DNA from: JAGXIT01 sp049293335 | GTDB taxonomy: Bacteria; Patescibacteriota; Saccharimonadia; Saccharimonadales; UBA4665 | DNA: 47,514 nt | Assembly (NCBI GenBank): GCA_049293335.1 | Contig: JBATSO010000055.1 | Coordinates: forward strand, 1 to 47,514 | Direction of reading: 5' to 3' | Shown here: piece by piece, positions 7,143-15,254 of the stretch | Layout: each line of letters begins with the position of its first letter | Numbering within the stretch: position 1 is the first letter of the stretch | Made by a program: the position numbers and the translations under genes | Notes under the pieces: generated by a model | Seen by the model: only the letters and a program-made list of their open reading frames with translations | What the model was told of the DNA's origin: nothing | The model's database searches: none

Positions 7143-7757
7143 TCACCTGGTGGGTTTAGGTAATTCTTCGTGTAAAGCTTGGATTATCTCCATGCAGTAG
7201 CCTAGTGGGTCCAGCACAGTAACCTGAGCAGACGTATTAACATTGTTGTTTTTAGGCAGAATAGTTATATGTTGTCGCGGGTAAGGTGAAGGCGCGTCTA
7301 AAGGTGCACCAAGCTCAACCCGTATCAAAGTACCCGAGAAACTATGCACGCTCATTTTGCCTATTTTTCCCGCAGCTTCATAATGAGCTAACGTTACAGT
7401 ATCTGGTGTATGGTCCTTATCTTGCGAAACCTCAGTTTTCAAACAAAGCCGGTGTACTTTTACTGCTTCAAACGAAGGAATGACGCCAATACTTAAACTC
7501 GAAAACATCCGACCCAAGGGAAATTCGGTTATCTTACCAATTCGTGTCATCAGTTCATGCGCATCGCCTTCCTGAGCAATACTCAAAAAAGCGCATTCTG
7601 TCTGAACAACGTGTAGAAGGGCGCGTAGTCCTATTGTACCTTCGGGTATTTCTAGAAGGCCTTCCGTTTTTTGTGGGCTTTTGGAAAGAATTTCCTGGCT
7701 TAGTCGAGAGATTCGCTCAAATTTTGCGCCTGATGCTGATTGCCTATTCCGTACCAT
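7143..7757 (-). CDS. hypothetical protein, 204 aa
   Basis: A mixed alpha/beta protein starting MVRNRQSASGAKFERISRL, with no signal peptide or membrane segment and no motif I recognise. The ATG at 7757 was preferred over a TTG 21 bases upstream. It lies between the rpsI terminator and the methyltransferase, with a gap of 13 bp to the latter. Confidence 0.6.
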   Translation of the reverse strand: MVRNRQSASGAKFERISRLSQEILSKSPQKTEGLLEIPEGTIGLRALLHVVQTECAFLSIAQEGDAHELMTRIGKITEFPLGRMFSSLSIGVIPSFEAVKVHRLCLKTEVSQDKDHTPDTVTLAHYEAAGKIGKMSVHSFSGTLIRVELGAPLDAPSPYPRQHITILPKNNNVNTSAQVTVLDPLGYCMEIIQALHEELPKPTR

Positions 7758-7784
7758 GCTACTTATGCTTTCGGGCAAAAATGC

Positions 7785-7812
7785 AACAACTCTCCCCTAT
7801 GGAAGAGTTGTT
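7785..7812 (-). terminator. intrinsic terminator after rplM-rpsI
   Basis: A perfect 9-bp stem (AACAACTCT/AGAGTTGTT) with a 10-nt loop, followed on the minus strand by GCATTTTTG. It lies 20 bp past the S9 stop codon and marks the end of the ribosomal-protein supercluster. Confidence 0.75.
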
Positions 7813-7832
7813 ACTTGTATGACACATACGTT

Positions 7833-8240
7833 TTAGCGCTTGGTGAACTGGCGTTGCTTGCGCGCGCCCTTCAGGCCAAACTTCTTGCGTTCGCGTTCGC
7901 GGCTATCGCGGCCGAGTAGTTCGGCGCGTCGTAGCGTTGACTTGTAGTTTTCGTCTTTTTCAACTAACGCTTTGGCAATGCCAAGTCGGATTGCGTCGAC
8001 CTGGCCAGCATGACCCCCACCGCTTACTACAACTGTTACGTCGTATTCTTTGAGTGGAAGCTCCAGGGCTGCAAATGGCTTCTGTAGCTCGTTAAGTAGT
8101 GCTTTGCTGTCTGCAAAATACTCTGTAGCTGGCTTGTCGTTAATGGTCATGTTACCTTTGCCGTTCAGTAAACGCACTCGTGCAGTGGCACTTTTGCGCC
8201 GCCCGAGAGCGTAATAGTAATGGGTTTTTGCGTCGGCCAT
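7833..8240 (-). CDS. rpsI: 30S ribosomal protein S9
   Basis: A 135-residue protein. The family signatures GRRKSATARVRLL at the N-terminus, GGGHAGQVDAIRLGIAKAL in the middle, and the basic tail ending KKFGLKGARKQRQFTKR are present; the terminal SKR-like tail normally reaches the P-site tRNA. It follows rplM by two bases, as in most bacteria. Confidence 0.97.
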   Translation of the reverse strand: MADAKTHYYYALGRRKSATARVRLLNGKGNMTINDKPATEYFADSKALLNELQKPFAALELPLKEYDVTVVVSGGGHAGQVDAIRLGIAKALVEKDENYKSTLRRAELLGRDSRERERKKFGLKGARKQRQFTKR

Positions 8241-8242
8241 AA

Positions 8243-8683
8243 TTATTTAGCTCCTTTCAGGCTGAAGTTTTCAGGCTTTTGTGCGGCGTGATTGTGCTCG
8301 GCGCCACCGTAAATCTTGAGGCGAGCCAAGCGACCATCACGCAGTTTGTTAACAGGCAACATACCACGTACGGCTTCAAAAATAACTTTGCTTGAGTCTT
8401 TGGCCATAACGTCCTTTAGTTGCGTTTCGCGCAGACCGCCTGGGTACCCGCTGTGATGGTAGTACATTTTGTCTTCCATTTTCGAGCCAGTCACCTGCAG
8501 TTTGTCGGCGTTGATAACGACAACAAAGTCGCCGCAGTCAATGTGCTGGGTAAACATTGGTTTGCCCTTGCCTGTAAGTAGTGTGGCAATTTGGGTGGCA
8601 GCGCGACCAAGCGTAACCTCGGAAGCATCAACCACGTACCACTTGCGGGTTACGTCGGTTGGTTTTGCAGAATAGGTTTTCAT
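8243..8683 (-). CDS. rplM: 50S ribosomal protein L13
   Basis: A 146-residue protein with KWYVVDASEVTLGRAATQIATLLTGK at the start, YYHHSGYPGGLRE in the middle and AVRGMLPVNKLRDGRLARLKIYGG near the C-terminus, all diagnostic of L13. The start codon overlaps the rplQ stop (TAATG), giving translational coupling between the alpha and rplM-rpsI units. Confidence 0.97.
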   Translation of the reverse strand: MKTYSAKPTDVTRKWYVVDASEVTLGRAATQIATLLTGKGKPMFTQHIDCGDFVVVINADKLQVTGSKMEDKMYYHHSGYPGGLRETQLKDVMAKDSSKVIFEAVRGMLPVNKLRDGRLARLKIYGGAEHNHAAQKPENFSLKGAK

Positions 8684-9117
8684 TATTTTGTCTCCTTCGT
8701 AGCCGTAGCAGTTGCCTTGGCGGCAGGCTTAGCAGCCTTGGCAACAGGCGCTTCCTTAAGATCGTCTACAAAGCTCACGCGGGCCATTTCGGCGTTGTCG
8801 CCGCGGCGATTGGTGGTGCGCTCAACGCGCAGGTGACCACTGGTGCGGCCAGTTAGCTTCGGTGCAATTTCGTCAACCAGCTTATGAGCTGTAGAAATCG
8901 TTTGCAGCGAAGAAATAATCTGGCGGCGATTGTGCAAGTCACCCTTCTTGGCTTTCGTAATCAGTTTTTCCACGTAAGGCACGACTGCCTTGGCCTTTTG
9001 CAAGGTCGTTTCAATTGAACCGTGAATAATGAGTGCCTCGGCCAAACTTTGGATTAAAGCTTCGCGTTGGTCTCGTTCGCGGTGGAACTTTGTTCCTTGG
9101 TAACCATGTCTATGCAT
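8683..9117 (-). CDS. rplQ: 50S ribosomal protein L17 with Ala/Lys tail
   Basis: A 144-residue protein. MHRHGYQGTKFHRERDQREALIQSLAEALI and the RRGDNAEMARVSFV C-terminal motif match L17. About 25 residues of Ala, Lys and Thr (PVAKAAKPAAKATATATKETK region) extend the normal end. It directly follows the rpoA stop. Confidence 0.97.
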   Translation of the reverse strand: MHRHGYQGTKFHRERDQREALIQSLAEALIIHGSIETTLQKAKAVVPYVEKLITKAKKGDLHNRRQIISSLQTISTAHKLVDEIAPKLTGRTSGHLRVERTTNRRGDNAEMARVSFVDDLKEAPVAKAAKPAAKATATATKETK

Positions 9118-10056
9118 TTAGAGCTCCAATTCCGCCAATTTATCTTTGACTTCGTCGAGGGCCTTGCTGCCAAAACCTTTCAGGTCACGTAGTTCTGAAT
9201 CTGACAGCGCAAACAGGTCCTGAATGGTGTGGATGTCGTTGTTGACTAGTGCATTGGTTGTGCGAGCGGTAAGGTTCAAGTCTTCGATGCTGGTAGCTAA
9301 CATTGAACCGTCGTCGGCAGCTAAGTCAACACCTTCTGTTTCGGTCTTAGCAGCTTCTTGCGCCTGCACGCGGGTTTTGCCAGCCAGTGCAGAATATTGG
9401 TTTACCAAAATTGCAGCAGCTTCTTCAAACGCGTCGCGTGGGGTAATGGTGTCGTCTGTGTCGATGGTAATACTCAGTCGGTCGAGGTCGGTAACCTGGC
9501 CAACACGAGTTTTGTCCACCTTGTAGCGAACACGTACCACTGGGCTAAAAATAGCGTCTAAGGCTACAAAGTCGCTTTGCTTTTTGGCAGTGCTTTCTTC
9601 GATGGTGCGGTAGCCGCGGCCCGTTTCGACTACGAGGTCAACAACCAAGCTGGCCTTGTCGTCGTCGATGGTGGCGATGACTTGGTCGGTGTTTACAACT
9701 TCGACATCAGCGTTAACCTGAATGTCTTTGCCCGTAACAACGCCCTTGCCTTTTTTAACAATTCGAACAGTCTGTGGTTCGTCACCGTACAAACGGAAGC
9801 GAAGTTGCTTAAGGTTAAGCATGATTGCCACCACGTCTTCTTTAACACCTTTTACAATGGTAAATTCGTGGGTGACGCCGTCTATCTTAAAGCTGGTAAT
9901 CGCTGCACCACTAATGCTCGAAAGAAGCACGCGGCGCAAACTGTTGCCGAGCGTCATACCGTAGCCACTTTGTAGTGGTTCGATCACAAAGGTGCTACTG
10001 GTGGTAGCGTGATCATCGACAGATACGAGCCCGGGAGTGTGAATCATTTTTGACAT
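9118..10056 (-). CDS. rpoA: RNA polymerase alpha subunit
   Basis: A 312-residue protein. The N-terminal assembly domain (GYGMTLGNSLRRVLLSSISGAAIT) and the C-terminal DNA/activator-binding domain (LNLTARTTNALVNNDIHTIQDL, KGFGSKALDEVKDKL) are both intact, including the arginine equivalent to R265 that binds UP elements. It is placed between S4 and L17 as in the standard alpha operon. Confidence 0.97.
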   Translation of the reverse strand: MSKMIHTPGLVSVDDHATTSSTFVIEPLQSGYGMTLGNSLRRVLLSSISGAAITSFKIDGVTHEFTIVKGVKEDVVAIMLNLKQLRFRLYGDEPQTVRIVKKGKGVVTGKDIQVNADVEVVNTDQVIATIDDDKASLVVDLVVETGRGYRTIEESTAKKQSDFVALDAIFSPVVRVRYKVDKTRVGQVTDLDRLSITIDTDDTITPRDAFEEAAAILVNQYSALAGKTRVQAQEAAKTETEGVDLAADDGSMLATSIEDLNLTARTTNALVNNDIHTIQDLFALSDSELRDLKGFGSKALDEVKDKLAELEL

Positions 10057-10078
10057 AATTTCTCTATACGTCCTTCCT

Positions 10079-10696
10079 TTAGCGTGAGTAGTACTCGACG
10101 ATTAGTTGTTCATTAATCTCTGGTTCTGCATCTTCACGGACAGGAAGATTGGTAACTGTTATGGCGACTTTCTTGCGGTCAACAGTTTGCCAGGTTGGAA
10201 TGGTACTGGGTGCAGGACTGGTGTCGTCGAGTCGCTTAAAGTACTCGCTGCCCTTGCTGTGTTCGCGCAGTTCAATACTGTCGCCCGCCTTCACACGAAA
10301 TGATGGAATATCAACGCGGCGGCCGTTCAACATAAAGTGACCATGCGTAACCAACTGGCGAGCAGCACGGCGACTTGGTGCAAAACCAGCGCGGTAGACA
10401 GTGTTGTCTAAACGGCGCTCGAGGTACTGCAGTAGGGTCGCACCTGATTGACCAGGAGTGCGGTCAGCTTCAGCCATCAGGTTGCTAAATTGCTTTTCAA
10501 GCAAGCCATACAGGCGCTTAACCTTCTGTTTTTCACGCAGTTGCAGCGCGTACTGACTTGGCTTGTTGCGCATGCGCGCATTTGCTGCCTGACCAGGCAT
10601 GCTGGTGCGCTTAGCAAGTGCTTTGTGTGCCTTGGGGTGGAGGGCGTAACCTTCACGCCGAGACATCTTTACAATCGATTGTCTATCTCGTGCCAT
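10079..10696 (-). CDS. rpsD: 30S ribosomal protein S4
   Basis: A 205-residue primary 16S rRNA-binding protein. The S4 domain (LERRLDNTVYRAGFAPSRRAARQLVTHGHFMLNGRRV) is intact. The N-terminus lacks the four-cysteine zinc site found in some bacteria. It lies two bases after rpsK. Confidence 0.97.
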   Translation of the reverse strand: MARDRQSIVKMSRREGYALHPKAHKALAKRTSMPGQAANARMRNKPSQYALQLREKQKVKRLYGLLEKQFSNLMAEADRTPGQSGATLLQYLERRLDNTVYRAGFAPSRRAARQLVTHGHFMLNGRRVDIPSFRVKAGDSIELREHSKGSEYFKRLDDTSPAPSTIPTWQTVDRKKVAITVTNLPVREDAEPEINEQLIVEYYSR

Positions 10697-10698
10697 GA

Positions 10699-11103
10699 TT
10701 AAACTCTCCTAGCTTTCTTTGGACGAACGCCGCCGTGAGGCACGCCTGTCACATCGATAATGCTTTCAACCTGAATACCGACCGTTTGCATTGCGCGAAT
10801 GGCGGCATCGCGGCCCAGGCCAACGCCCTTTACAAAAACGTTGACTTTAGCGAGGCCGTAGGTTTGCTTTGCAAGGGTACCGGCCTTTTCGGCGGCCACT
10901 TGGGCAGCGTACGCTGTGCCTTTTTTGGAGCCACGGAAACCGCAGGCGCCCGCACTCGAAGCGGCCAGAGCGCCACCGCGTGAATCGGTAAGGGTAACAA
11001 TAGTGTTATTAAACGTAGCCTGAATATGAAGCTGGCCAGCAGCAACGCTGCGCTTGGTCTTTTTCTTCTTGGCTGCTGGTGTGGTTGTGGTTGTATCTGC
11101 CAT
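10699..11103 (-). CDS. rpsK: 30S ribosomal protein S11
   Basis: A 134-residue protein with AHIQATFNNTIVTLTD-like N-terminal block (GQLHIQATFNNTIVTLTD), SSAGACGFRGSKKGTAYAAQ and the terminal TGVPHGGVRPKKARRV. A Thr/Ala/Lys leader of about 20 residues precedes the core. Confidence 0.97.
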   Translation of the reverse strand: MADTTTTTPAAKKKKTKRSVAAGQLHIQATFNNTIVTLTDSRGGALAASSAGACGFRGSKKGTAYAAQVAAEKAGTLAKQTYGLAKVNVFVKGVGLGRDAAIRAMQTVGIQVESIIDVTGVPHGGVRPKKARRV

Positions 11104-11111
11104 AGTAAATC

Positions 11112-11498
11112 CTAAGTCTTGCTCGCAACTTTCTTAGCGGTGCCACCCACAGTTATCTTCTTACCACGACGGGTACGGGCATTTGTTTTGGTGCGTTGAC
11201 CGCGACTTGGCAAATTTTGCTTGTGGCGCAAACCACGGTAGCTGCCAATGTCTTTCAGTCGTTTGATATTGCCGCTTACAATGCGCTGCAATTCACCCTC
11301 AACAGTGTGCTGTTCGTTAATATAATCTTGGATGCGGCCAATTTCCGCATCGGTGAGGTCCTTAGTGCGAACCGTTCGCTCGACTTTTGCTGCAGCCAAA
11401 ATAACATCGGCTGTTTTTGGGCCAATGCCATACACATAGGTCAAGGCAACCCAAATTTGCTTGTCGGCGGGTATGGTAACGCCTGATATTCGAGCCAT
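11112..11498 (-). CDS. rpsM: 30S ribosomal protein S13
   Basis: A 128-residue protein. MARISGVTIPADKQIWVALTYVYGIG, the DIGSYRGLRHKQNLPSRGQRTKTNARTRRG segment and the basic tail are characteristic of S13, which contacts the P-site tRNA. It lies two bases after rpmJ. Confidence 0.97.
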   Translation of the reverse strand: MARISGVTIPADKQIWVALTYVYGIGPKTADVILAAAKVERTVRTKDLTDAEIGRIQDYINEQHTVEGELQRIVSGNIKRLKDIGSYRGLRHKQNLPSRGQRTKTNARTRRGKKITVGGTAKKVASKT

Positions 11499-11500
11499 AC

Positions 11501-11617
11501 TTAACCCTGCCTCTGCTTATGCTTTGGTTTAAATTTGTTGATAACGTAAAGACGGCCCTTACGACGAACTATCTTATCGTCGGGGCTGATCTTTTTCACG
11601 CTTGCACGTACTTTCAT
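11501..11617 (-). CDS. rpmJ: 50S ribosomal protein L36, zinc-free form
   Basis: A 38-residue protein: MKVRASVKKISPDDKIVRRK followed by a segment ending KPKHKQRQG. The start and end match L36 exactly, but all zinc ligands of the CxxC...CxxxxH form are replaced. It is placed between infA and rpsM as expected. AAGGAG lies 12 nt before the ATG, and those 12 nt form part of an inverted repeat with the upstream leader (11618-11704). Confidence 0.92.
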   Translation of the reverse strand: MKVRASVKKISPDDKIVRRKGRLYVINKFKPKHKQRQG

Positions 11618-11704
11618 GTACGGATCGTACTCCTTTTCCGAGTGCACGACACACTGCTTATATTGATATAGATTTGCCGAACGTTCCCTAGGATCGATCC
11701 GTAC
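11618..11704 (-). promoter_or_regulatory. inverted repeat enclosing the rpmJ leader
   Basis: GTACGGATCG at 11618-11627, immediately next to the rpmJ start codon, is complementary to CGATCCGTAC at 11695-11704. The paired strand covers the SD-to-ATG interval, so folding could hide the L36 start. The 140-bp infA-rpmJ gap has no other obvious gene. Confidence 0.4.
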
Positions 11705-11757
11705 TTCGGTATAATGTTTGCATCAACCAGTCCGGATGAATCAATCTGAAGGAATGT

Positions 11758-11979
11758 TCAGCCTTTGCGGTAGGTTATGCGACCCTTTGAAAGGTCGTAA
11801 GGAGTTAACTCCACTGTTACCGCGTCGCCAGGGACAATGCGAATAAAATGTTTTCGCATTTTGCCAGCAACATGCGCTATGATCTGATGGCCGTTTTCAA
11901 GCTCTACTCGAAACTGAGTCCCTGGAAGGGTCTCAATGATTACTCCGGTGAGTTCGATTACTTCTTTACTTCCTGCCAT
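11758..11979 (-). CDS. infA: translation initiation factor IF-1
   Basis: A 73-residue OB-fold protein. ELTGVIIETLPGTQFRVELENGH and AHVAGKMRKHFIRIVPGDAVTVELTPYDLSKGRITYR match IF-1 over its full length. It binds the ribosomal A site during initiation. It lies downstream of secY; map and adk, normally in between, are missing. Confidence 0.97.
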   Translation of the reverse strand: MAGSKEVIELTGVIIETLPGTQFRVELENGHQIIAHVAGKMRKHFIRIVPGDAVTVELTPYDLSKGRITYRKG

Positions 11980-12042
11980 AAATATAACGTCATGCCATTA
12001 TAGCACTTTTTACCACACACTGTAAACAGTTTTTGCTCGTTT

Positions 12043-13551
12043 TTACTTCTTAGAGTTTTTAGAGGTTTTGGCAGCTCGCTTTGGTAAGAAACGGCGTCCT
12101 TTTTTAGGAGTAGTTTCTTCGGGTTCATCCTTGTCGTAAAAGAAATCATCGCGGCTGTATTGGTCGTAGGTAATCATAAGTGCGCGTGATTCGACCGCAC
12201 GAAGCGTTTCAAGCGAAACCGCCACCAAGATCAATACGCTGGTACCACCAATCCCAATGGTTGTACCCAAAAACACCTGCAAAAGTATTGGCATAATGGC
12301 AAGCAACCCTAGACAAATCGCCCCAAACAATGTCAACTTATTAACTGTGCTCCCTAAGTACTTTTCGGTACGAAGCCCCGAACGAACACCTTCAATAAAG
12401 CCACCCTGTTTTTGCAGGTTTTCGGCAATTTCTTTGGCATTAAAGGTAATGCTAGTGTAGAAAAACGTAAACAAGAACACCAGCAAGAAGTAGGTAACTG
12501 GGTATATGTAAGAGTGCCAGTCGGCCGCCACAAAAGTTTGCGGGGTCGGGCTTTGGAACCACTGGGTAAGGTTTTGACCAATTTGCTGCCAATGAGCCGT
12601 TTTGCTACCGCTCATAAGCTGACCAGCAAAGCTTGGCACACTCAGGAACGCAATGGCAAAAATTATTGGCACTACGCCCGCGGTAATGAGCTTAACGGGT
12701 AACGTCGTTGTTACCCCACCGTATGCTCGATTACCCTGCACGCGCTTAGCATAGTTTACCGTTAAGCGTCGGGCTGCTTCGTTCAGCATAACAACAATCC
12801 AGGTTACGACTATGACTGCCGCCAAAATTAGTAGCGCATACCAAAAAGCTTTTTGGTTAATAGGTAATTCACGGCCAAAAATTTTCCAATGATTATTTTT
12901 ATCATAAATCGAAGAAGCAAGTTGGCTTACCGTTGCAGGTAAACCACTTACTATACCAACCGTAATAAGTAGCGAAATACCATTACCCACCGATTTTTCT
13001 GTCACCAGTTCGCCGAGCCACATGAGCAGCATAGAGCCGCCAGCTAGGGCCGCCACCATGAGTGCCCACTGCCACATAGAAGTATTGGCCGTAATGTCGC
13101 CTATGCCACCGACTTGTTGGGCATATTGCCGTACCAAATAAATTGAGCCGATTGCTTGTACGATTGCCAGCGGTAAGGTGAGCAAACGGGTATACTGGTT
13201 GATCTTTTTCTGGCCCGATTCGCCGTCTTTACGCATGTTTTCGAGCTTTGGTATAGCCTTGGTAAGGAGCTGCATAATAATACTGGCGTTAATGTACGGC
13301 CCCAGCCCTGCAATCATAATCGAGAAGTTTGCCAGCGCCCCACCCGTTAGAACGTTAATAAAACTCAAGAGCTGCGGGGTGTTTTCGCTAGCAAATAGAT
13401 TGGTTAAAACCTGTTTAAGAGTTTGGGGGTCGGCCAGTGGCACTGGAATGTGGGCCAAAATACGGAACACTAGCAATATACCCAGCACGCCAAAAATACG
13501 CTTGCGCATATCGCCTTGTTTAAATGAAGCGCCTATAACCTTCCAGTTCAC
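12043..13551 (-). CDS. secY: preprotein translocase subunit SecY
   Basis: A 502-residue, ten-span channel of the Sec system. DMRKRIFGVLGILLVFRILAHIPVPL starts span 1, GPYINASIIMQLLTKAIPKLENMRKDGESGQKKINQYTR is the diagnostic SecY loop, and GFIEGVRSGLRTEKYL precedes span 9. The GTG at 13551 (SD GAGG 8 nt away) was chosen, because the promoter at 13590-13618 places the RNA start near 13583, downstream of the earlier ATG at 13587. A basic tail of about 25 residues follows the last span. Confidence 0.93.
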   Translation of the reverse strand: MNWKVIGASFKQGDMRKRIFGVLGILLVFRILAHIPVPLADPQTLKQVLTNLFASENTPQLLSFINVLTGGALANFSIMIAGLGPYINASIIMQLLTKAIPKLENMRKDGESGQKKINQYTRLLTLPLAIVQAIGSIYLVRQYAQQVGGIGDITANTSMWQWALMVAALAGGSMLLMWLGELVTEKSVGNGISLLITVGIVSGLPATVSQLASSIYDKNNHWKIFGRELPINQKAFWYALLILAAVIVVTWIVVMLNEAARRLTVNYAKRVQGNRAYGGVTTTLPVKLITAGVVPIIFAIAFLSVPSFAGQLMSGSKTAHWQQIGQNLTQWFQSPTPQTFVAADWHSYIYPVTYFLLVFLFTFFYTSITFNAKEIAENLQKQGGFIEGVRSGLRTEKYLGSTVNKLTLFGAICLGLLAIMPILLQVFLGTTIGIGGTSVLILVAVSLETLRAVESRALMITYDQYSRDDFFYDKDEPEETTPKKGRRFLPKRAAKTSKNSKK

Positions 13552-13589
13552 AGTATGTCCCTCGTTTTCGTCAGTTAATCTTTGCATGT

Positions 13590-13618
13590 AGTATACATGC
13601 TCGATGATTTCTCTGCAA
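13590..13618 (-). promoter_or_regulatory. secY promoter, TTGCAG-17-TATACT
   Basis: TTGCAG (13613-13618), exactly 17 bp and TATACT (13590-13595). It makes secY independent of the rest of spc, from which it is separated by the EamA gene and the terminator at 14746-14774. The paired 21-nt elements lie 50 bp upstream of the -35 box. Confidence 0.65.
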
Positions 13619-13668
13619 TTTATGACCACACCAGCAGTGAACCCTACCATTCTTATGCGATGTGAGAT

Positions 13669-13751
13669 GTGAAAGGTTAGACCTCGCACAAAACTATTGG
13701 CACGCTAAGAAGTTCAGCACCCTACTATATGTGCGAGGTCTAACCTTTCAC
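13669..13751 (+). repeat. inverted pair of the 21-nt element upstream of secY
   Basis: Perfect 21-bp inverted copies at 13669-13689 and 13731-13751 flank 41 nt. Core AAAGGTTAGACCTCGCAC. Each copy is itself a quasi-palindrome (AGGT-TAG-ACCT). The pair could form a 21-bp stem in DNA or RNA. Confidence 0.9.
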
Positions 13752-13772
13752 ACAGATCGCCACACCAACGTC

Positions 13773-14693
13773 CTAATGGTTTCGTGTGATATGGCGGTGT
13801 TTGTGGTGGGCTGACTCTTTAAATTGCACTATAAACACCCCGAGCAGTATAAACACGCCGCCAACTACCATCGCCACCGACATTTTTTCGTGCAGGAAAA
13901 CAATTGGCAAAATCACTGCTATGAGGCCTTCAAGATACACTAAAGCACTAATTGTCGCCGAGCCTACTCGTTCATACGCCCACACGCTCAGCACACGTGA
14001 AATCAGCGAAACCGCCACAACACTATACAAAATTGCCAGCACACCGCGCGGCGTAATGTGCGGCAGGGCGCTGTGCCCAATCGAAACCCATAGGAGCACG
14101 CTTACAATAGCCACAACACCACTACTAACGCCCGCCAGCGCCACCAGCGAAACTTTGTACTTTTGGTTGGCCTGACTCATAGCAATCGACACCATTGGGT
14201 AGCTAAAGGCATTCACAATCCCACAAACTGTTGCAAAAGGATAAAACACAAAAGCACTATTTTGTTGCAAAGCAAATGGCAGCAGCGCCACCATGGTTGC
14301 ACCCGATGCTGCTAGGGTAATGCCCGCCAGCGCCCGCCTTGAAACCCGCTCGCCTGTGAGCTTGACCGAATACCACACGAGCACAACGGGCGCCAAAAGC
14401 TGTAAAATACTCACGTAGCTCGCCTGACTATGCTGCAAACCCAATATAAATGCGAGCGATGCAACCGTAATAGCTGCACTGGCAATCAAGGTTGGCTTGC
14501 GTGCGGCACCAAACATGTTTTTGCGCTCGCGCCAGATCCACGGTAAGCAGATGATTGCCACCACACCAAACCGAATCGTGTTAAGTAGGTAGGGGTGCCA
14601 GTCGCCAACCGCATAACGCATAAACATGGCGTTCGGCGCGCCGAGCAAAGCGCCAACCAGCGCAATCAAAAACCATATTTGTTTTTTCTTCAT
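13773..14693 (-). CDS. EamA/DMT-superfamily transporter
   Basis: A 306-residue protein with about ten hydrophobic spans in two repeats, beginning MKKKQIWFLIALVGALLGAPNAMFMRYAV. The pattern of an N-terminal EamA domain (to about residue 140) and a second one with SVVAVSLISRVLSVWAYERVGSATISALVYLEGLIAV is typical of drug/metabolite exporters. The substrate cannot be named. It interrupts the spc operon between L15 and SecY. A TATACT box ends 9 nt before the ATG. Confidence 0.85.
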   Translation of the reverse strand: MKKKQIWFLIALVGALLGAPNAMFMRYAVGDWHPYLLNTIRFGVVAIICLPWIWRERKNMFGAARKPTLIASAAITVASLAFILGLQHSQASYVSILQLLAPVVLVWYSVKLTGERVSRRALAGITLAASGATMVALLPFALQQNSAFVFYPFATVCGIVNAFSYPMVSIAMSQANQKYKVSLVALAGVSSGVVAIVSVLLWVSIGHSALPHITPRGVLAILYSVVAVSLISRVLSVWAYERVGSATISALVYLEGLIAVILPIVFLHEKMSVAMVVGGVFILLGVFIVQFKESAHHKHRHITRNH

Positions 14694-14745
14694 ACTGCTT
14701 ATAGTATAGCACCTACTTGTAGCAAGTCCTGTGTGCCAACCCAAT

Positions 14746-14774
14746 AAAAACAGCGCATGGATAGCGCTGTTTTT
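14746..14774. terminator. bidirectional terminator after rplO
   Basis: A perfect 11-bp stem AAAAACAGCGC/GCGCTGTTTTT with a 7-nt loop and T-runs on both strands, 15 bp past the L15 stop. It ends the L3-L15 transcript. Confidence 0.85.
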
Positions 14775-14789
14775 AAGATCTGATTGTTG

Positions 14790-15254
14790 TTATTCAGCTT
14801 TTGGCTTGGGTTCGCGCATTTGGCGAGGAACTTTCTTAAAAGAACCACCAGCTTTTTCAACAGCTTCAACGGCCGTTGCGCTGGCACCTTGCAACTGAAT
14901 GTCATGCTTGCCAGCAACTTCGCCGCGGGTTAGTAACTTTACGCGCACGAACGCGCTGCTTACTAAACCAGCATCTGCCACCACTTGGTTGGTAACTTTT
15001 ACGCCTAAGGTTGCAAGCTGATCGGTGTACACATTTTCGGCGGCAACCTTCAAGCTCTTAAAGCCACGTAGTTTTGGCAGGCGCTGCATGAGGGGGTTTT
15101 GCCCACCTTCGAAGCCGGGTTTTTTACTCGAACCAGTTCGAGCGCCCTGACCTTTGGTACCACGACCAGCGGTCTTACCCTGACCAGCGGCAATACCGCG
15201 ACCAACGCGCTTTGCGCTGGACTTATGCTGAGAGGTTAGTTCATGATAGTGCAT
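14790..15254 (-). CDS. rplO: 50S ribosomal protein L15
   Basis: A 154-residue protein. KRVGRGIAAGQGKTAGRGTKGQGAR and PGFEGGQNPLMQRLPKLRGF are diagnostic. Its ATG overlaps the rpsE stop (TAATG). The gene for L30, which normally lies between S5 and L15, is absent, as in CPR bacteria generally. Confidence 0.97.
   Translation of the reverse strand: MHYHELTSQHKSSAKRVGRGIAAGQGKTAGRGTKGQGARTGSSKKPGFEGGQNPLMQRLPKLRGFKSLKVAAENVYTDQLATLGVKVTNQVVADAGLVSSAFVRVKLLTRGEVAGKHDIQLQGASATAVEAVEKAGGSFKKVPRQMREPKPKAE

Noticed and set aside
9224..9975. Plus-strand frames opposite rpoA and other ribosomal genes
   Set aside because: They are antisense shadows of highly conserved minus-strand genes with no start signals or recognisable domains.
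12043..13689. Longer SecY start at 13689
   Set aside because: The added residues translate the 21-nt repeat, and the start lies upstream of a well-formed promoter.
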